Notes: generated by a model not told the origin, from the sequence alone. DNA of 64,000 nt from JALYXV01 sp963733505 (GCA_963733505.1 CAVTDW010000027.1:62001-126000); one strand, 5' to 3'; positions 40,438 through 50,277 are shown, counted from the first letter of the stretch. Numbers and translations are program-made.

Positions 40438-40941
40438 GTGCCCGACTCCCCCCCCGGCCGCCCGCGGCGGCGGACGGCGCTGTTGCTCACCATGATCCTG
40501 GCCGTCCTCACTGCGGTCCTGCTGATCGTCTTCGTCCTGCGCCTGTCCCGAAAGCCGGGCGCCAAGGTCAACCTCGGCGACCAGGAGTTCGACCTCGGCA
40601 AGGACACGGTCTTCGCAGCCCAGGTCGCCAAGCACGGCCCGCTGATCTTCGCCCCCCTCCGCGGCTCCATCACCTTGTACGTGCAGCATCTTGGCGCCGA
40701 CCCGGCCAAGGGCTGGCTGGCCTTCGGCGCCCACGACCCCGGCCAGCCGCCCAACTGCAACGTGGCGTGGCGACCCGCCACCCATGACTTCGCGGACTCC
40801 TGCGACCGTGCCGTCTACCCCGCCGACGGCACGGGACTGGACCAGTACGCCACACGAGTCGAACCGTCGGGGCAGGTCATCATCAACCTTCGCCAATCGA
40901 TCGGGACGGCGCCGCCAATCACGCAGTCACCGACATCGTGA
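40438..40941 (+). CDS. single-helix membrane protein of unknown function
   Basis: A 167-residue protein with an N-terminal transmembrane helix (about residues 15-35) and a soluble domain of about 130 residues with two cysteines (NCNVAWRP and ADSCDRAV). I recognise no family. The GTG at 40438 diverges from the B12-subunit gene by 18 bases. Its stop overlaps the ClC start (GTGA), so it may be translationally coupled to, and perhaps work with, the ClC channel. Confidence 0.65.
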   Translation: MPDSPPGRPRRRTALLLTMILAVLTAVLLIVFVLRLSRKPGAKVNLGDQEFDLGKDTVFAAQVAKHGPLIFAPLRGSITLYVQHLGADPAKGWLAFGAHDPGQPPNCNVAWRPATHDFADSCDRAVYPADGTGLDQYATRVEPSGQVIINLRQSIGTAPPITQSPTS

Positions 40942-42662
40942 CCGACGACGAACAGCCAGCCGGCCAGCCATCGGAGAAACGGCCGATCTGGGTGTTGCTC
41001 ACTCCGGCCGGCCGATCGCCTCGCGTCCTTCTGCTGGCCGCCCTCACGGGCTTGCTCACGGGGGCTGCGGTGGCGGCGTTCGACCAGACCACTGGGACCG
41101 TCCTGCTGGGCCGCATCCAGCGGGCCCCCCTCGCGGTCCAGGCGCTCGGTCCCCTTTGTGGACTCCTCCTGGCGGCCGCCATCTTGAAATGGGTCGGCGG
41201 TGGGGCATCGCCCGCGACCTCCGACGAGTTCGTCCGCAACTTCCATACCCACGACCAGCGACTATCGCTGCGGGCCGCCCCGGCCAAGGTGCTGGCGGCC
41301 GTGGCGACGCTCGGCCTCGGAACCCCGCTCGGCTACGAGGGACCCTCCATCTATATGGGCGCCATCATCGGCTCGGGCCTGCAACGGCGGACATCATCGA
41401 TGTTCTCGCGTCGCGACGCCAAAGTGCTGCTGGTGGCGGGGGCCGCCGCCGGAGTGGCAGCCATCTTCAAGGCGCCTGCCACCGGCGCCCTCTTCGCCCT
41501 CGAGGTCCCATACCAGGATGACCTGGCCCGCAACATGCTGCTCCCGGCGCTGGTGGGCGCGGCCATGGGCTACGTCACCTTCGCCACGTTGGTGACGACC
41601 ACGAGCCCGCTGCTGGCCATCAAGGGGGCGCCGCCATTCGACCTGCGGGACTTGGGCGGAGCGCTCGTGATCGGCATTCTGGCGGGAGTCGGCGCCCGTG
41701 CCTTCGCGGGCCTGCTACGCGCCTCCAAGCGGCTGAGCACCCGCCTCAACCCCTTCGCCGGGGCGGCCTCGGCAGGGATCATCCTGGGCGTGCTGATCGT
41801 GGCCAATCGGGCTATCAGCGACCAGCCGCTCGCCATCGGCCCCGGCTACCAGGCCATCCGCTGGGCCACCGACCCGACCCACGGCGTCGTCTTGGTTGCG
41901 GGCCTGTTGCTCATCCGTACCGTTGCCGTTCCCGTCGCCTTGGCGGGCGGAGGCGTCGGGGGTTTGTTCATCCCGCTGGTGGTGGAGGGGGCCCTCGTCG
42001 GTCGCCTGTGCGGCTCGGCGTTCGGACAGCCGGGAAGTTCCCTGTTCCCGGTGATTGGCATCGCGGCCTTCTTGGGCGCCGGCTACCGGGTACCGCTCAC
42101 GGCGCTCATGTTCGTCGCCGAGTCGACCGGTCGCCCCGAGTTCGTGGTACCCGGGCTGATCGCGGCCGTGGCCGCACAACTCGTGATGGGTCGGGCATCG
42201 GTCTCGGCCTACCAGCAAGCCCGCCAAGCCGGTCACCTCGAACGCCGGTTCCAACTGCCCCTGACCGACGTGCTGCGGACCGACATCGCGACACTGGCCC
42301 CCAGTGCAACCGTCGCCGAGCTGTTCAACCACCTGCTGGTCGGCCCCCGGCGCAGCTCGGTCGCGGTCGTCGAACAGGGCCGCTACGTCGGGATGGCGCG
42401 CCTCGACGAGCTGCAAGACGTCGCCCAGGACCAATGGGCCACCACCACCATCGGGGACATCATGCGCAGCGACGTGGCGGCCGCCGCCCCTGGTTGGAAC
42501 TTCCGTCAGGCTCTGGCGGCCATGGAGGACGCCGACGTCGACGAGTTGGCCGTCGTCGATGCCGACGGTCGCCTCGTGGGCGTCGTCTCCTCCTCGGACA
42601 TCCTCCGCCTGAATGACCTCTTCGACCAGGCGACCGAGGATCGAGGTGACCCCGGGGTATGA
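40938..42662 (+). CDS. ClC-family chloride channel/transporter with CBS pair
   Basis: A 574-residue protein with about eleven helices and a C-terminal CBS domain pair (residues about 440-560). The helix-N signature is GYEGPSIYMG, a variant of G-K/R-E-G-P that keeps the gating Glu, and GGVGGLFIPLVVEG matches the GxFxP segment. The CBS domains probably sense nucleotides or ionic strength. It could be a Cl-/H+ antiporter or channel; the key second glutamate cannot be assigned with confidence. The GTG start is coupled to the upstream membrane protein. Confidence 0.88.
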   Translation: MTDDEQPAGQPSEKRPIWVLLTPAGRSPRVLLLAALTGLLTGAAVAAFDQTTGTVLLGRIQRAPLAVQALGPLCGLLLAAAILKWVGGGASPATSDEFVRNFHTHDQRLSLRAAPAKVLAAVATLGLGTPLGYEGPSIYMGAIIGSGLQRRTSSMFSRRDAKVLLVAGAAAGVAAIFKAPATGALFALEVPYQDDLARNMLLPALVGAAMGYVTFATLVTTTSPLLAIKGAPPFDLRDLGGALVIGILAGVGARAFAGLLRASKRLSTRLNPFAGAASAGIILGVLIVANRAISDQPLAIGPGYQAIRWATDPTHGVVLVAGLLLIRTVAVPVALAGGGVGGLFIPLVVEGALVGRLCGSAFGQPGSSLFPVIGIAAFLGAGYRVPLTALMFVAESTGRPEFVVPGLIAAVAAQLVMGRASVSAYQQARQAGHLERRFQLPLTDVLRTDIATLAPSATVAELFNHLLVGPRRSSVAVVEQGRYVGMARLDELQDVAQDQWATTTIGDIMRSDVAAAAPGWNFRQALAAMEDADVDELAVVDADGRLVGVVSSSDILRLNDLFDQATEDRGDPGV

Positions 42663-42781
42663 TCACGTTGATCGCTTGTCCGGGTGCGTGGTGGGGGTAC
42701 CCGAGCGTCAGCTTTTCTTGTGCTTGACACCGGGGTATGCCACACCGGTGCGGCTGCTCCCAATAACCTCATGACGATTCG

Positions 42782-44473
42782 GTGAGCCCTCCCACTGACA
42801 GACGATCCGCATCCAGCGGCGTGCTTGACCCGCTGCCCAATCGGCGGGGCAAGCGATCACTGGATGACTCATGGCCCGACGGCCGCCCGAACGACCTGGC
42901 CGACCCAGTCGGACCGTTGTCCCGCAGCTTGATCGGCCTGCGCTCGGACCCCCAAGGCGGAGACGACGACACGGGACCAGGCCGCCACGGCGGCCGTGCC
43001 CGAGGGCGGTCGAAGACCGGCGCCTATATACCGGTGCGGCGCTGGCCCCGCCGGTTGCTGATCGGCGTCAACGTGATGGTCGCCATGATGCTCATCGCGG
43101 CCGGCACCGTGTATGGGTACGCCAATTGGCGTTTCAGCCAGATCAGCCGCATCGTCCTGCCCCACATCAAGGGTGGCGCGCCGCCGGGAGCGCCCATGAC
43201 GATCCTCGTCGTGGGCAGCGACAGCCGAGCGGCCGACACGGGCTCCGACGCCAAGCAGTTCGGGAGCGCCTCGACCGTCGGCGGCCAGCGGTCGGACACC
43301 ATCATGGTCGTCCACGTCGACCCGCAGTCCACGACCGCCACCATGATGTCGATCCCCCGCGATCTCTGGGTGCCGATTCCGGGCAAGACCTACAGCCAAC
43401 GGATCAACACGACCTTCGATACCGGCCCCGACCTGCTGGTTCAGACCATCGAACAGGATCTTGGGATCAGCATCGATCACTACGTCGAGGTCAACTTCCA
43501 GTCGTTCCGTGACGTGGTCAACGCGGTCGGCGGCGTGAAGGAATACTTCCCCACACCGGCGCGTGACGCCTACTCACTGCTCAACATCCCCAACCCCGGG
43601 TGTTACAACCTGAGCGGTGACATGGCCCTGTCCTTCGTGCGGGCCCGACACTACGAATACAAGGTCAACGGCCGGTGGGTGAGCGAGGCCGAGAGTGACC
43701 TGGCTCGCATCAAACGCCAGCAGTCCTTCATCAAGAAGGTCATCGCCAAGGCCCAAGGCTCGGGGCTGACCAATCCCATCGCGCTCAACAACATCATCGG
43801 CGGGGTCACCGGCAACCTGACCCTGGACAAGGGTTTCAGCCAGAACCTGCTGCTCTCCCTCGGCAAGCGGTTCCGGGGCCTGTCCCCCGACAGCCTGCCC
43901 ACGGCCACGCTGCCGACCTCCCCGGCGACGGTGAGTGGCGCCGATGTGCTGCTACTCCAGCAGCCCCAGGCGCAACAGGCGATCGCCGACTTCCTGCACC
44001 CCGGCAAGGCGACATCGAGCACCACCACCACGCCGGGGCCGAGCACCACGTCGAATGTGGCGCCGTCGAGCGTCCGAGTTGCGGTCCTCAACGGTACGGG
44101 TCGCCCAGGGGAAGCCGCCAAGGCCGCGACGGACTTGCAGCGCCAGGGCTTCGTGGTGACCAGCACCCACTCGGCCAACAACTTCAGCTACACATCCTCG
44201 GTGGTTCGTTACCTCCCGGGCAACGAAGCCAAGGCCCAGCTGCTGGCCAACGCCGTTCAGGGCAACGCCCAGCTGCAGCCCGACTCGAGCCTCCAGGGCG
44301 CCGACGTCGAGCTGATCACCGGCCAGTCCTACCTGGGCATCGCCACCGTGCCGGTCAGCGGCACGACTGGCACGCCGAGATCGGTGACCGCCACGTCGGC
44401 ACCGGCGACGCCGCCGACCACCACCTACGAACTCCCCGGTACCCCGACGGGCTTCACACCCCCGTCCTGCTGA
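42782..44473 (+). CDS. LytR-CpsA-Psr family protein with C-terminal LytR_C domain
   Basis: A 563-residue cell-wall ligase: a cytoplasmic tail, one transmembrane helix (about residues 92-115), then the LCP domain with VGSDSRAADTGS, RSDTIMVVHVDPQS and SIPRDLWVPIPG (the conserved Arg/Asp residues that bind the polyprenyl diphosphate), and a LytR_C domain near VRVAVLNGTGRPGEAAKAA. LCP enzymes attach glycopolymers to peptidoglycan outside the membrane. The protein ends in a Thr/Pro-rich tail. It is the likely consumer of the glycans assembled by loci such as the one at the window's left end. GTG start at 42782. Confidence 0.92.
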   Translation: MSPPTDRRSASSGVLDPLPNRRGKRSLDDSWPDGRPNDLADPVGPLSRSLIGLRSDPQGGDDDTGPGRHGGRARGRSKTGAYIPVRRWPRRLLIGVNVMVAMMLIAAGTVYGYANWRFSQISRIVLPHIKGGAPPGAPMTILVVGSDSRAADTGSDAKQFGSASTVGGQRSDTIMVVHVDPQSTTATMMSIPRDLWVPIPGKTYSQRINTTFDTGPDLLVQTIEQDLGISIDHYVEVNFQSFRDVVNAVGGVKEYFPTPARDAYSLLNIPNPGCYNLSGDMALSFVRARHYEYKVNGRWVSEAESDLARIKRQQSFIKKVIAKAQGSGLTNPIALNNIIGGVTGNLTLDKGFSQNLLLSLGKRFRGLSPDSLPTATLPTSPATVSGADVLLLQQPQAQQAIADFLHPGKATSSTTTTPGPSTTSNVAPSSVRVAVLNGTGRPGEAAKAATDLQRQGFVVTSTHSANNFSYTSSVVRYLPGNEAKAQLLANAVQGNAQLQPDSSLQGADVELITGQSYLGIATVPVSGTTGTPRSVTATSAPATPPTTTYELPGTPTGFTPPSC

Positions 44474-44489
44474 GCGGTCCGCCCGCCTT

Positions 44490-46700
44490 CTAGGCGCGCT
44501 TGAGGGGGGCCAGCGACAGGTTGAGGCGCTTGTCGCCGACGGACGGGAAATGCACCGTGGCCTCGGCCTTTTCCCCTTCGCCGACCACCTCGAGCACCAC
44601 TCCCTCGCCCCATTTGGCATGGACGACATCGTCGTTGCGCCGCAACCCCAGCCCCTCGGCGCCCGTTCCCCGGACCGGCGAGGCTTTTCCCCCCCGAATG
44701 GCCGATTCCACGATCGCTTCGCGCCCCCCGAAGGGCAACCCGCCACCGGGGCGGCGCCGGGGCTCGGCCGCGGCGTTCACGAGCGAGGCCGGGACCTCTC
44801 GCAGGAAGCGGCTGGGCGGGTTGTACTGAGTCTGGCCCCAGAGGTTCCGGCACCAGGCGTGGCTCAGGTACAAGCGCTCCCGGGCCCGAGTGAAACCCAC
44901 GTAGGCGAGGCGGCGCTCCTCCTCGAGTTCGTCGGGATCGCCCAGTGAACGGAGGTGGGGAAAAACCCCGTCCTCCATGCCGATCACGAAGACCACGGGG
45001 AATTCGAGTCCCTTTGCGGTGTGCAAGGTCATCAGGAGCACATTGGACTGGTCATCGACGATCTCGTCGGCGTCGGCAACGAGGCTGACCTGCTCGAGGA
45101 ACTGGTCGATGTCCTCGGTCTCGGCGGCCGCGCCGAGCAACTCGTCGAGGTTGTCGAGACGGCCTTCGGACTCCACCGTGTGCTCGGCTTCCAGTTCGGC
45201 TCGGTACCCGGTACGGGCCAGGATGGATTCGATGACCGTCGCCGGCGTGGCCCGTTGGTCCGGGCCTTGTGGGGCGTTGGTGGCGATGCCGGCGTCGAAG
45301 CGCAACTCGTCCAGCAGGCCGACCAGGTCTCGGATCCCGCCCAGGGCTTTGCCGGTCACGCCGGCCGCTTCGGCCTGGCGCAGGGCCTGGTCGAAGGGCT
45401 GGTTGTTGCTCCGGGCCCATTTCTCCAGGCGGTCGACCGACGTGTCGCCGATCCCCCGCTTGGGCACGTTGACGATGCGCTTGAGCGACACCTCGTCGGT
45501 CGGGTTGACCAGGGCCTTCAGGTAGGCCAGCACGTCCTTGATCTCGCGGCGATCGTAGAACTTGGTGCCGCCCACGACCTTGTAGGAGATGTTGCGCCGG
45601 ACCAGTTCCTCCTCGACCGCCCGGCTCTGGGCGTTGGTGCGGTAGAAGATGGCCACGTCGCCCCACGAGTAGCGGCCGTGCAGCCGGCCGATCTCGGCGG
45701 CGATCCACCGCCCCTCGTCGTGCTCGTCCTCAGCGTGGTAGGTCGTGATCAGCTCGCCACCGACGCGCTCGGTCCACAGCGACTTGGGCTTGCGCATGGC
45801 GTTGTTGGCGATGACGGCGTTGGCCGCATCGAGGATGAGCTGCGTCGATCGGTAGTTCTGCTCGAGCACCACCACCTTGGCGTCGGGGAAGGCCTCCTCG
45901 AACTGCAAGATGTTGCGGATGTCCGCCCCCCGCCAGCGGTACACCGACTGGTCGGTGTCGCCGACGACGCAGATGTTGCGGTGGCCCTGGGAGAGCATGA
46001 GGACCAGCTCGTTCTGGGCCCGGTTGGTGTCCTGATACTCGTCGACCAGGATGTGGCGGAAGCGCTGCTGGTAGTAGCGGCGCACGTCCTCGGACGCCTG
46101 GAGCAGGTTGACCGTGACGAGAAGGAGGTCGTCGAAGTCCATGGCGCTGGCGGCCAGGAGCCGGCGCTGGTACTCCCGATAGACCTCGGCGACGCGCCGG
46201 TCGTAAATCGTGCGGGCTTGGGCGGCGTAGGTCTCGAAATCGACGAGATCGTTCTTGGCGGCACTGATCAGCCCGTGCACCGCCCGGGGCGGAAGCTTCT
46301 TGGGGTCCATGTTGAGATCCCGCAGCACGTAGCCGACCAGACGGTTGGAGTCGGCCTCGTCGTAGATCGTGAACGACGACTTGTAGCCGAGACGGTGGGC
46401 GTCGCGGCGGAGGATGCGCACGCAGGCGGAATGGAACGTCGATACCCACATGCGTTCGGCGACGGGGCCGACAAGGCTCGCCACCCGATGTTTCATCTCG
46501 TCGGCGGCCTTGTTGGTGAAGGTGATGGCGAGGATCTCGAAGGGTGAGACGTGCTGTTCGATGACCAACCAGGCGATGCGACGGGTGAGGACGCGCGTCT
46601 TGCCGGAGCCGGCGCCGGCCACGACGAGCAACGGGCCGCCCGGATGGGTCACGGCGGCCAGTTGGACGGGGTTGAGCCCCTCGAGAAGCGAGGGCCGCAC
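44490..46700 (-). CDS. pcrA: ATP-dependent DNA helicase PcrA/UvrD (5' extension shifted)
   Basis: A 736-residue SF1A helicase: Walker A GAGSGKTRVLTRR, motif II DEYQDTN, LEQNYRST, LMTLHTAKGLEFPVVFVIG and the C-terminal Tudor-like tail. It unwinds DNA in repair and replication restart. The GTG at 46700 gives the listed product, but an Ala/Pro/Glu-rich N-terminal extension exists upstream in the same frame (EAAPAPPTPAAVPV); its ATG at 46854 is in another frame because of a triple ACCG repeat near 46,767. Removing one ACCG joins them. The core helicase is intact. Confidence 0.95.
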   Translation of the reverse strand: MRPSLLEGLNPVQLAAVTHPGGPLLVVAGAGSGKTRVLTRRIAWLVIEQHVSPFEILAITFTNKAADEMKHRVASLVGPVAERMWVSTFHSACVRILRRDAHRLGYKSSFTIYDEADSNRLVGYVLRDLNMDPKKLPPRAVHGLISAAKNDLVDFETYAAQARTIYDRRVAEVYREYQRRLLAASAMDFDDLLLVTVNLLQASEDVRRYYQQRFRHILVDEYQDTNRAQNELVLMLSQGHRNICVVGDTDQSVYRWRGADIRNILQFEEAFPDAKVVVLEQNYRSTQLILDAANAVIANNAMRKPKSLWTERVGGELITTYHAEDEHDEGRWIAAEIGRLHGRYSWGDVAIFYRTNAQSRAVEEELVRRNISYKVVGGTKFYDRREIKDVLAYLKALVNPTDEVSLKRIVNVPKRGIGDTSVDRLEKWARSNNQPFDQALRQAEAAGVTGKALGGIRDLVGLLDELRFDAGIATNAPQGPDQRATPATVIESILARTGYRAELEAEHTVESEGRLDNLDELLGAAAETEDIDQFLEQVSLVADADEIVDDQSNVLLMTLHTAKGLEFPVVFVIGMEDGVFPHLRSLGDPDELEEERRLAYVGFTRARERLYLSHAWCRNLWGQTQYNPPSRFLREVPASLVNAAAEPRRRPGGGLPFGGREAIVESAIRGGKASPVRGTGAEGLGLRRNDDVVHAKWGEGVVLEVVGEGEKAEATVHFPSVGDKRLNLSLAPLKRA

Positions 46701-46953
46701 CGGGACGGCCGCCGGTGTCGGAGGCGCGGGTGCTGCCTCGACCGGTGCTGCCTCCGCCGGCGCTGCGGTCGGTCGGTGCTGCCTCCGCCGGCGCTGCCTC
46801 CGCCGGCGCTGCGGGGTCGGCCAGACGGGTCGCGGGGATCCCGGACTCGGTCATGAACCCAACGTACCGGACGGCTGTGACGGCCCGGCTGACCCCTCCG
46901 GCCGGTCTCGCGGCGATGCTCCCATAGCCCCGACGGAGGACGATGATGGGTCC

Positions 46954-47808
46954 ATGGCAACCATAACTGCGACCGCGGCGGGCATCATCGACCTGGGGGG
47001 TGACCTCACGATCAACCGGTTGGGCTTCGGGGCCATGCGCCTCACCGGTGAGGGCATCTGGGGGCTTCCCCGTGACTTGTCGCAGGCCAAGGAGGTGCTC
47101 CGGCGCCTTCGTGATCTGGACGTGAACTTCATCGATACCGCTGACTCGTACGGGCCGGAGGTCAGCGAGCAACTCATCGCCGAGGTGCTGTATCCCTACC
47201 CCGAGGACCTGGTCATCGCCACCAAGGGCGGCCTGGAACGCCCCGGGCCGGGGCAGTGGGTGCCCAACGGCCGGCCCGACCACCTCCGCCGAGCCTGCGA
47301 GGGGAGCCTCAAGCGGCTCCGGTTGGGTGAAATCGCGCTGTACCAGTGGCACCGACCTGACCCGAAAGTCCCCTTCGAGGAATCGGTCGGGGCCTTGGTC
47401 GACCTGAAGAACGAAGGCAAGATCCGACACATCGGGATTTCCAACGCCACCGAGGACGAACTGCGGCGAGCCCAGGAGCTGACCCCAATCGTGTCGATCC
47501 AGAACCGCTACAACCTGACCGACCGGAAGTCGGAGGACCTGGTCGACCTGTGCGAGCAGGAGGAACTTGTCTTCATCCCGTGGGGTCCCCTGGCGGATGC
47601 CGATACGGGTCCGGTGGCGGAGATCGGCGCCCGCCACAGCGCCACCGCCCAACAGATCGCACTGGCATGGTTGCTGGCTCGCTCACCGGCAATGCTTCCG
47701 ATTCCAGGTACCGCGACGGTGGCCCATCTGGAGCAAAACGTGGCTGCGGCGGCCATCAAGCTCGACCCGGAGGAAGTAGAGGAGCTCAACCACCTCGTGG
47801 ACGGGTAA
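46954..47808 (+). CDS. aldo/keto reductase
   Basis: A 284-residue TIM-barrel enzyme from ATG 46954. The segments INRLGFGAMRLTGEGIWG, NFIDTADSYGPEVSE (catalytic Tyr and Asp), ATKGGL (with Lys) and YQWHRPDPKVP (His) cover the catalytic tetrad, and SIQNRYNL, IPIPGT-like LPIPGTATVAHLEQN gives the NADP-binding end. It resembles the YajO/oxidoreductase branch of the AKR family; substrate unknown. It stands alone between the divergent pcrA and the convergent guaB3. Confidence 0.92.
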   Translation: MATITATAAGIIDLGGDLTINRLGFGAMRLTGEGIWGLPRDLSQAKEVLRRLRDLDVNFIDTADSYGPEVSEQLIAEVLYPYPEDLVIATKGGLERPGPGQWVPNGRPDHLRRACEGSLKRLRLGEIALYQWHRPDPKVPFEESVGALVDLKNEGKIRHIGISNATEDELRRAQELTPIVSIQNRYNLTDRKSEDLVDLCEQEELVFIPWGPLADADTGPVAEIGARHSATAQQIALAWLLARSPAMLPIPGTATVAHLEQNVAAAAIKLDPEEVEELNHLVDG

Positions 47809-47846
47809 CAAGGTCCGAGCTCGGCATGGCCCTTGCTGCTGAGCTG

Positions 47847-49013
47847 CTAGCTGCGACCCATCCCGATGCCCTGGGCTCGTTGAAGGGACTTGCCCTCGGT
47901 CTGCAACGCCGGGGCAACCAAAACCTCCGCCTTCTGGAATTCCTTTACCGTCTCGTAGCCACACGTCGCCATCGAAGTGCGCAGCGCACCGAAGAGGTTC
48001 ATGCGGCCGTCGTTCTCGTGGGCCGGGCCGATCAGGACCTCCTGCAGCGTCCCTCGTGTCTCGGTCCGCACACGCGCGCCCCGAGGCAGCGTGGGATGGA
48101 ACGTCGCCATCCCCCAGTGGTACCCCCGTCCCGGTGCTTCGACCGCCGCCGCCAGCGGCGAACCAATCATCACCGCGTCGGCGCCGCACACGATCGCCTT
48201 GGCCACGTCGCCGCCGGTGCCCATCCCGCCGTCGGCAATCACGTGAACGTAGACGCCTGTCTCGTCAAGATGCTGCGCCCGAGCCGATCGGACGTCGGCG
48301 ATGGCGGTGGCCTGGGGCACCCCGATGCCGAGGACGCCCCGGGAGGTGCACGCATGTCCGGGCCCGACACCGACGAGCACGCCCACCGCACCGGTACGCA
48401 TCAGGTGAAGGGCCGCCTGATAGGACGCGCAGCCGCCCACGATGACGGGGATGTCGAACTCACGAATGAAGCGCTTGAGGTTGAGGGGCTCGACGGTCTT
48501 GGACACATGCTCGGCCGAGACCACGGTCCCCTGGATGACGAACAGGTCAAGCTCGGCTGCGATCAGCTCCTTGGCGTAGAGCGTGGTGCGTTGCGGAGTG
48601 AGCGACGCGCACGACACCATGCCCGCCTCTTTGATCTCACGAATCCGCTCGCCGATCAGTTCGGGCTTGATGGGCTCGCCGTAGATCTGCTGCATCCGGG
48701 CCGTGGCCTTGTCGGTATCGAGATGCGCGATCTCCTCGAAGAGCGGGTCTGGGTCCTCGTACCGTGTCCAGAGTCCTTCGAGGTTGAGTACGCCGACACC
48801 GCCCAGGCGACCGATCTCGATGGCGGTGGCGGGACTGACGACTCCGTCCATCGCCGAGGCCATGAGGGGCAGGTCAAAGCGGTAGGCGTCGATCTCCCAG
48901 GAGATATCGACGTCCTCGGGGTCACGCGTCCGACGGCTGGGAACGATCGCGATGTCGTCAAACCCGTACGCCCGACGTCCCGACTTGCCCCGCCCGATCT
49001 CGACGTCTGCCAC
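47847..49013 (-). CDS. guaB3: GuaB3-type IMP dehydrogenase family protein
   Basis: A 388-residue barrel protein without CBS domains: GFDDIAIVPSRRTRD, PLMASAMDGVVSP, the active-site loop GVGPGHACTSRGVLGIG (Cys retained), PQATAIADV, and IADGGMGTGGDVAKAI. The actinobacterial paralogue GuaB3 is usually close to a true GuaB2; no second IMPDH gene is within the window. The molecular role of GuaB3 is uncertain (GMP reductase-like or IMP dehydrogenase-like). It has a Met start at 49013. Confidence 0.88.
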   Translation of the reverse strand: MADVEIGRGKSGRRAYGFDDIAIVPSRRTRDPEDVDISWEIDAYRFDLPLMASAMDGVVSPATAIEIGRLGGVGVLNLEGLWTRYEDPDPLFEEIAHLDTDKATARMQQIYGEPIKPELIGERIREIKEAGMVSCASLTPQRTTLYAKELIAAELDLFVIQGTVVSAEHVSKTVEPLNLKRFIREFDIPVIVGGCASYQAALHLMRTGAVGVLVGVGPGHACTSRGVLGIGVPQATAIADVRSARAQHLDETGVYVHVIADGGMGTGGDVAKAIVCGADAVMIGSPLAAAVEAPGRGYHWGMATFHPTLPRGARVRTETRGTLQEVLIGPAHENDGRMNLFGALRTSMATCGYETVKEFQKAEVLVAPALQTEGKSLQRAQGIGMGRS

Positions 49014-49090
49014 GGCCGCTCCTCTGGCATTCTCATCCGCTCTGGAACTGACAGAGTACGTCGGGACCAGGTGTCAGCGGTGCGACGGGC

Positions 49091-50212
49091 TCAGGTGCCG
49101 CCCGACGGGAGGTGGAGAACGCCGAGGGCCACGAGAAGGTAGGCCACGAGACCCAGAATCAGTGAGACCCAACACCACGTCTTGGCGTTGCGACTGGCCC
49201 GGAGCGCTCCGTCGATATCGCCGTTGGCGCCTCGCCGGCGGGCCAAGACTGCGAGGATGATGCCCACGACACCCGCGGGCGTGAAGAAGAACACGGCGCA
49301 GACGATCGCCCAGTAGAGATAGTTGGGGATCGACGTGCGCCGGCGGCGTGGTCTGCCGGGCCGATCGGGAGAGGGCGCGATCCGGGAGGCGGAGGGGCCC
49401 AGCCATTGGGCGGCGGCTGACCCCACCCGTTCTGCGGGGGTGGTTGGCCCCACCCGTTCTGCGGGGGCGGGTTCCATCCGGTCGGCGGCGGTGCCCACGA
49501 ACCCGGCGGCGGTACAGCGCGCGCCGTACGGGGTTGTCGGTGCGGAGCCCTGAGGAGGAGGCGGCTGCCAATCAAATGGCGGCGGGCCCTGCGGGGCCCG
49601 GGCCGGCGGGGCACCCGGCGAGCCGGGCGGGACGGCACCCGGCGAGACGGCGCCGGCGAGACGGCACCCGGCGAGGCGGCGCCGGGACGGCGCCGCGGGG
49701 CGGGGGTGTCCGGGCGGAGGCGGGGGTGCGGCCGACGGCACGGCGACGCTCGGCGGAGCGGTTGAAGGGGCGGACGCATGCGCGTCTGGGGGCGCGGGCG
49801 GCTGTTGCCCCGACGCGGGTGTCCAGGCGACCGGCGGGGTCGCTTCGGCCGCTGGTGGTGTCCCTGGCGCGGGAACCCATCCGCCAGGAGGCGGCTCCGT
49901 CCACGAACCGGGCGGGGGTGGTGGCGGAGTCCACGACGTAATCGGCGGTCCCGACGAAGGGGATCTAGGCGCCGCGGACGGGCGCTCCACGCCTGATGCG
50001 CTCGCCGCCGCGGACGCTGCGACCGCCGCCTCGACCGGCGACGCCCCGGCTTCTAGCTCGTCGTTGTCCTTGCCTGCTTCGGCGGAGGCGGAGGCGGAGG
50101 CGGGAGCGACAACGGGAGCGGCGCGTGGTGGAGGCGGCGCGAGGGAGCCCTGGCAGCGGCTGCACCGCTCTGCTTCGTCGGGGTTGACGGTCCCGCACCG
50201 GGGGCACACCAT
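49091..50212 (-). CDS. zinc-ribbon, Pro-rich, CD225-like membrane protein (probable frameshifts)
   Basis: The frame runs 373 residues: a zinc ribbon at the N-terminus (CPRCGTVNPDEAERCSRCQ), a long Ala/Pro/Ser linker, and a two-helix CD225/dispanin-like domain at the C-terminus (NYLYWAIVCAVFFFTPAG). In the middle, about 49,385-49,519, the frame reads as non-repetitive residues while the +1 frame reads a neat proline-rich repeat (PPPGSWAPPPTGW, NGWGQPPPQ). That implies two compensating one-base shifts. Probably a membrane-associated regulator; its function is unknown. ATG at 50212. Confidence 0.7.
   Translation of the reverse strand: MVCPRCGTVNPDEAERCSRCQGSLAPPPPRAAPVVAPASASASAEAGKDNDELEAGASPVEAAVAASAAASASGVERPSAAPRSPSSGPPITSWTPPPPPPGSWTEPPPGGWVPAPGTPPAAEATPPVAWTPASGQQPPAPPDAHASAPSTAPPSVAVPSAAPPPPPGHPRPAAPSRRRLAGCRLAGAVSPGAVPPGSPGAPPARAPQGPPPFDWQPPPPQGSAPTTPYGARCTAAGFVGTAADRMEPAPAERVGPTTPAERVGSAAAQWLGPSASRIAPSPDRPGRPRRRRTSIPNYLYWAIVCAVFFFTPAGVVGIILAVLARRRGANGDIDGALRASRNAKTWCWVSLILGLVAYLLVALGVLHLPSGGT
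49411..49470 (-). repeat. tandem repeat encoding QNGWGQPPP
   Basis: Two near-identical 27-base units encode QNGWGQPPP on the minus strand, extended by a shorter NGWAPPPP copy. The repeat lies in the frame that is not continuous with the zinc ribbon, supporting a frame change on both sides. Confidence 0.6.
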
Positions 50213-50277
50213 GGCGGTTCGAGGCTACCGGGGTTACCTCGGGGTCGCGCGGCGCGGCCGGGAGCTACCGTCAGCCA

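Noticed and set aside
42715..42745. Promoter for the LCP gene from TTGACA at 42724
   Set aside because: No credible -10 box at 16-18 bases; only a repeated CCGGGGTATG was seen nearby.
44955..46547. 530-codon frame antisense to pcrA
   Set aside because: Same reason: Val/Gly/Asp-rich mirror of a well-supported helicase.
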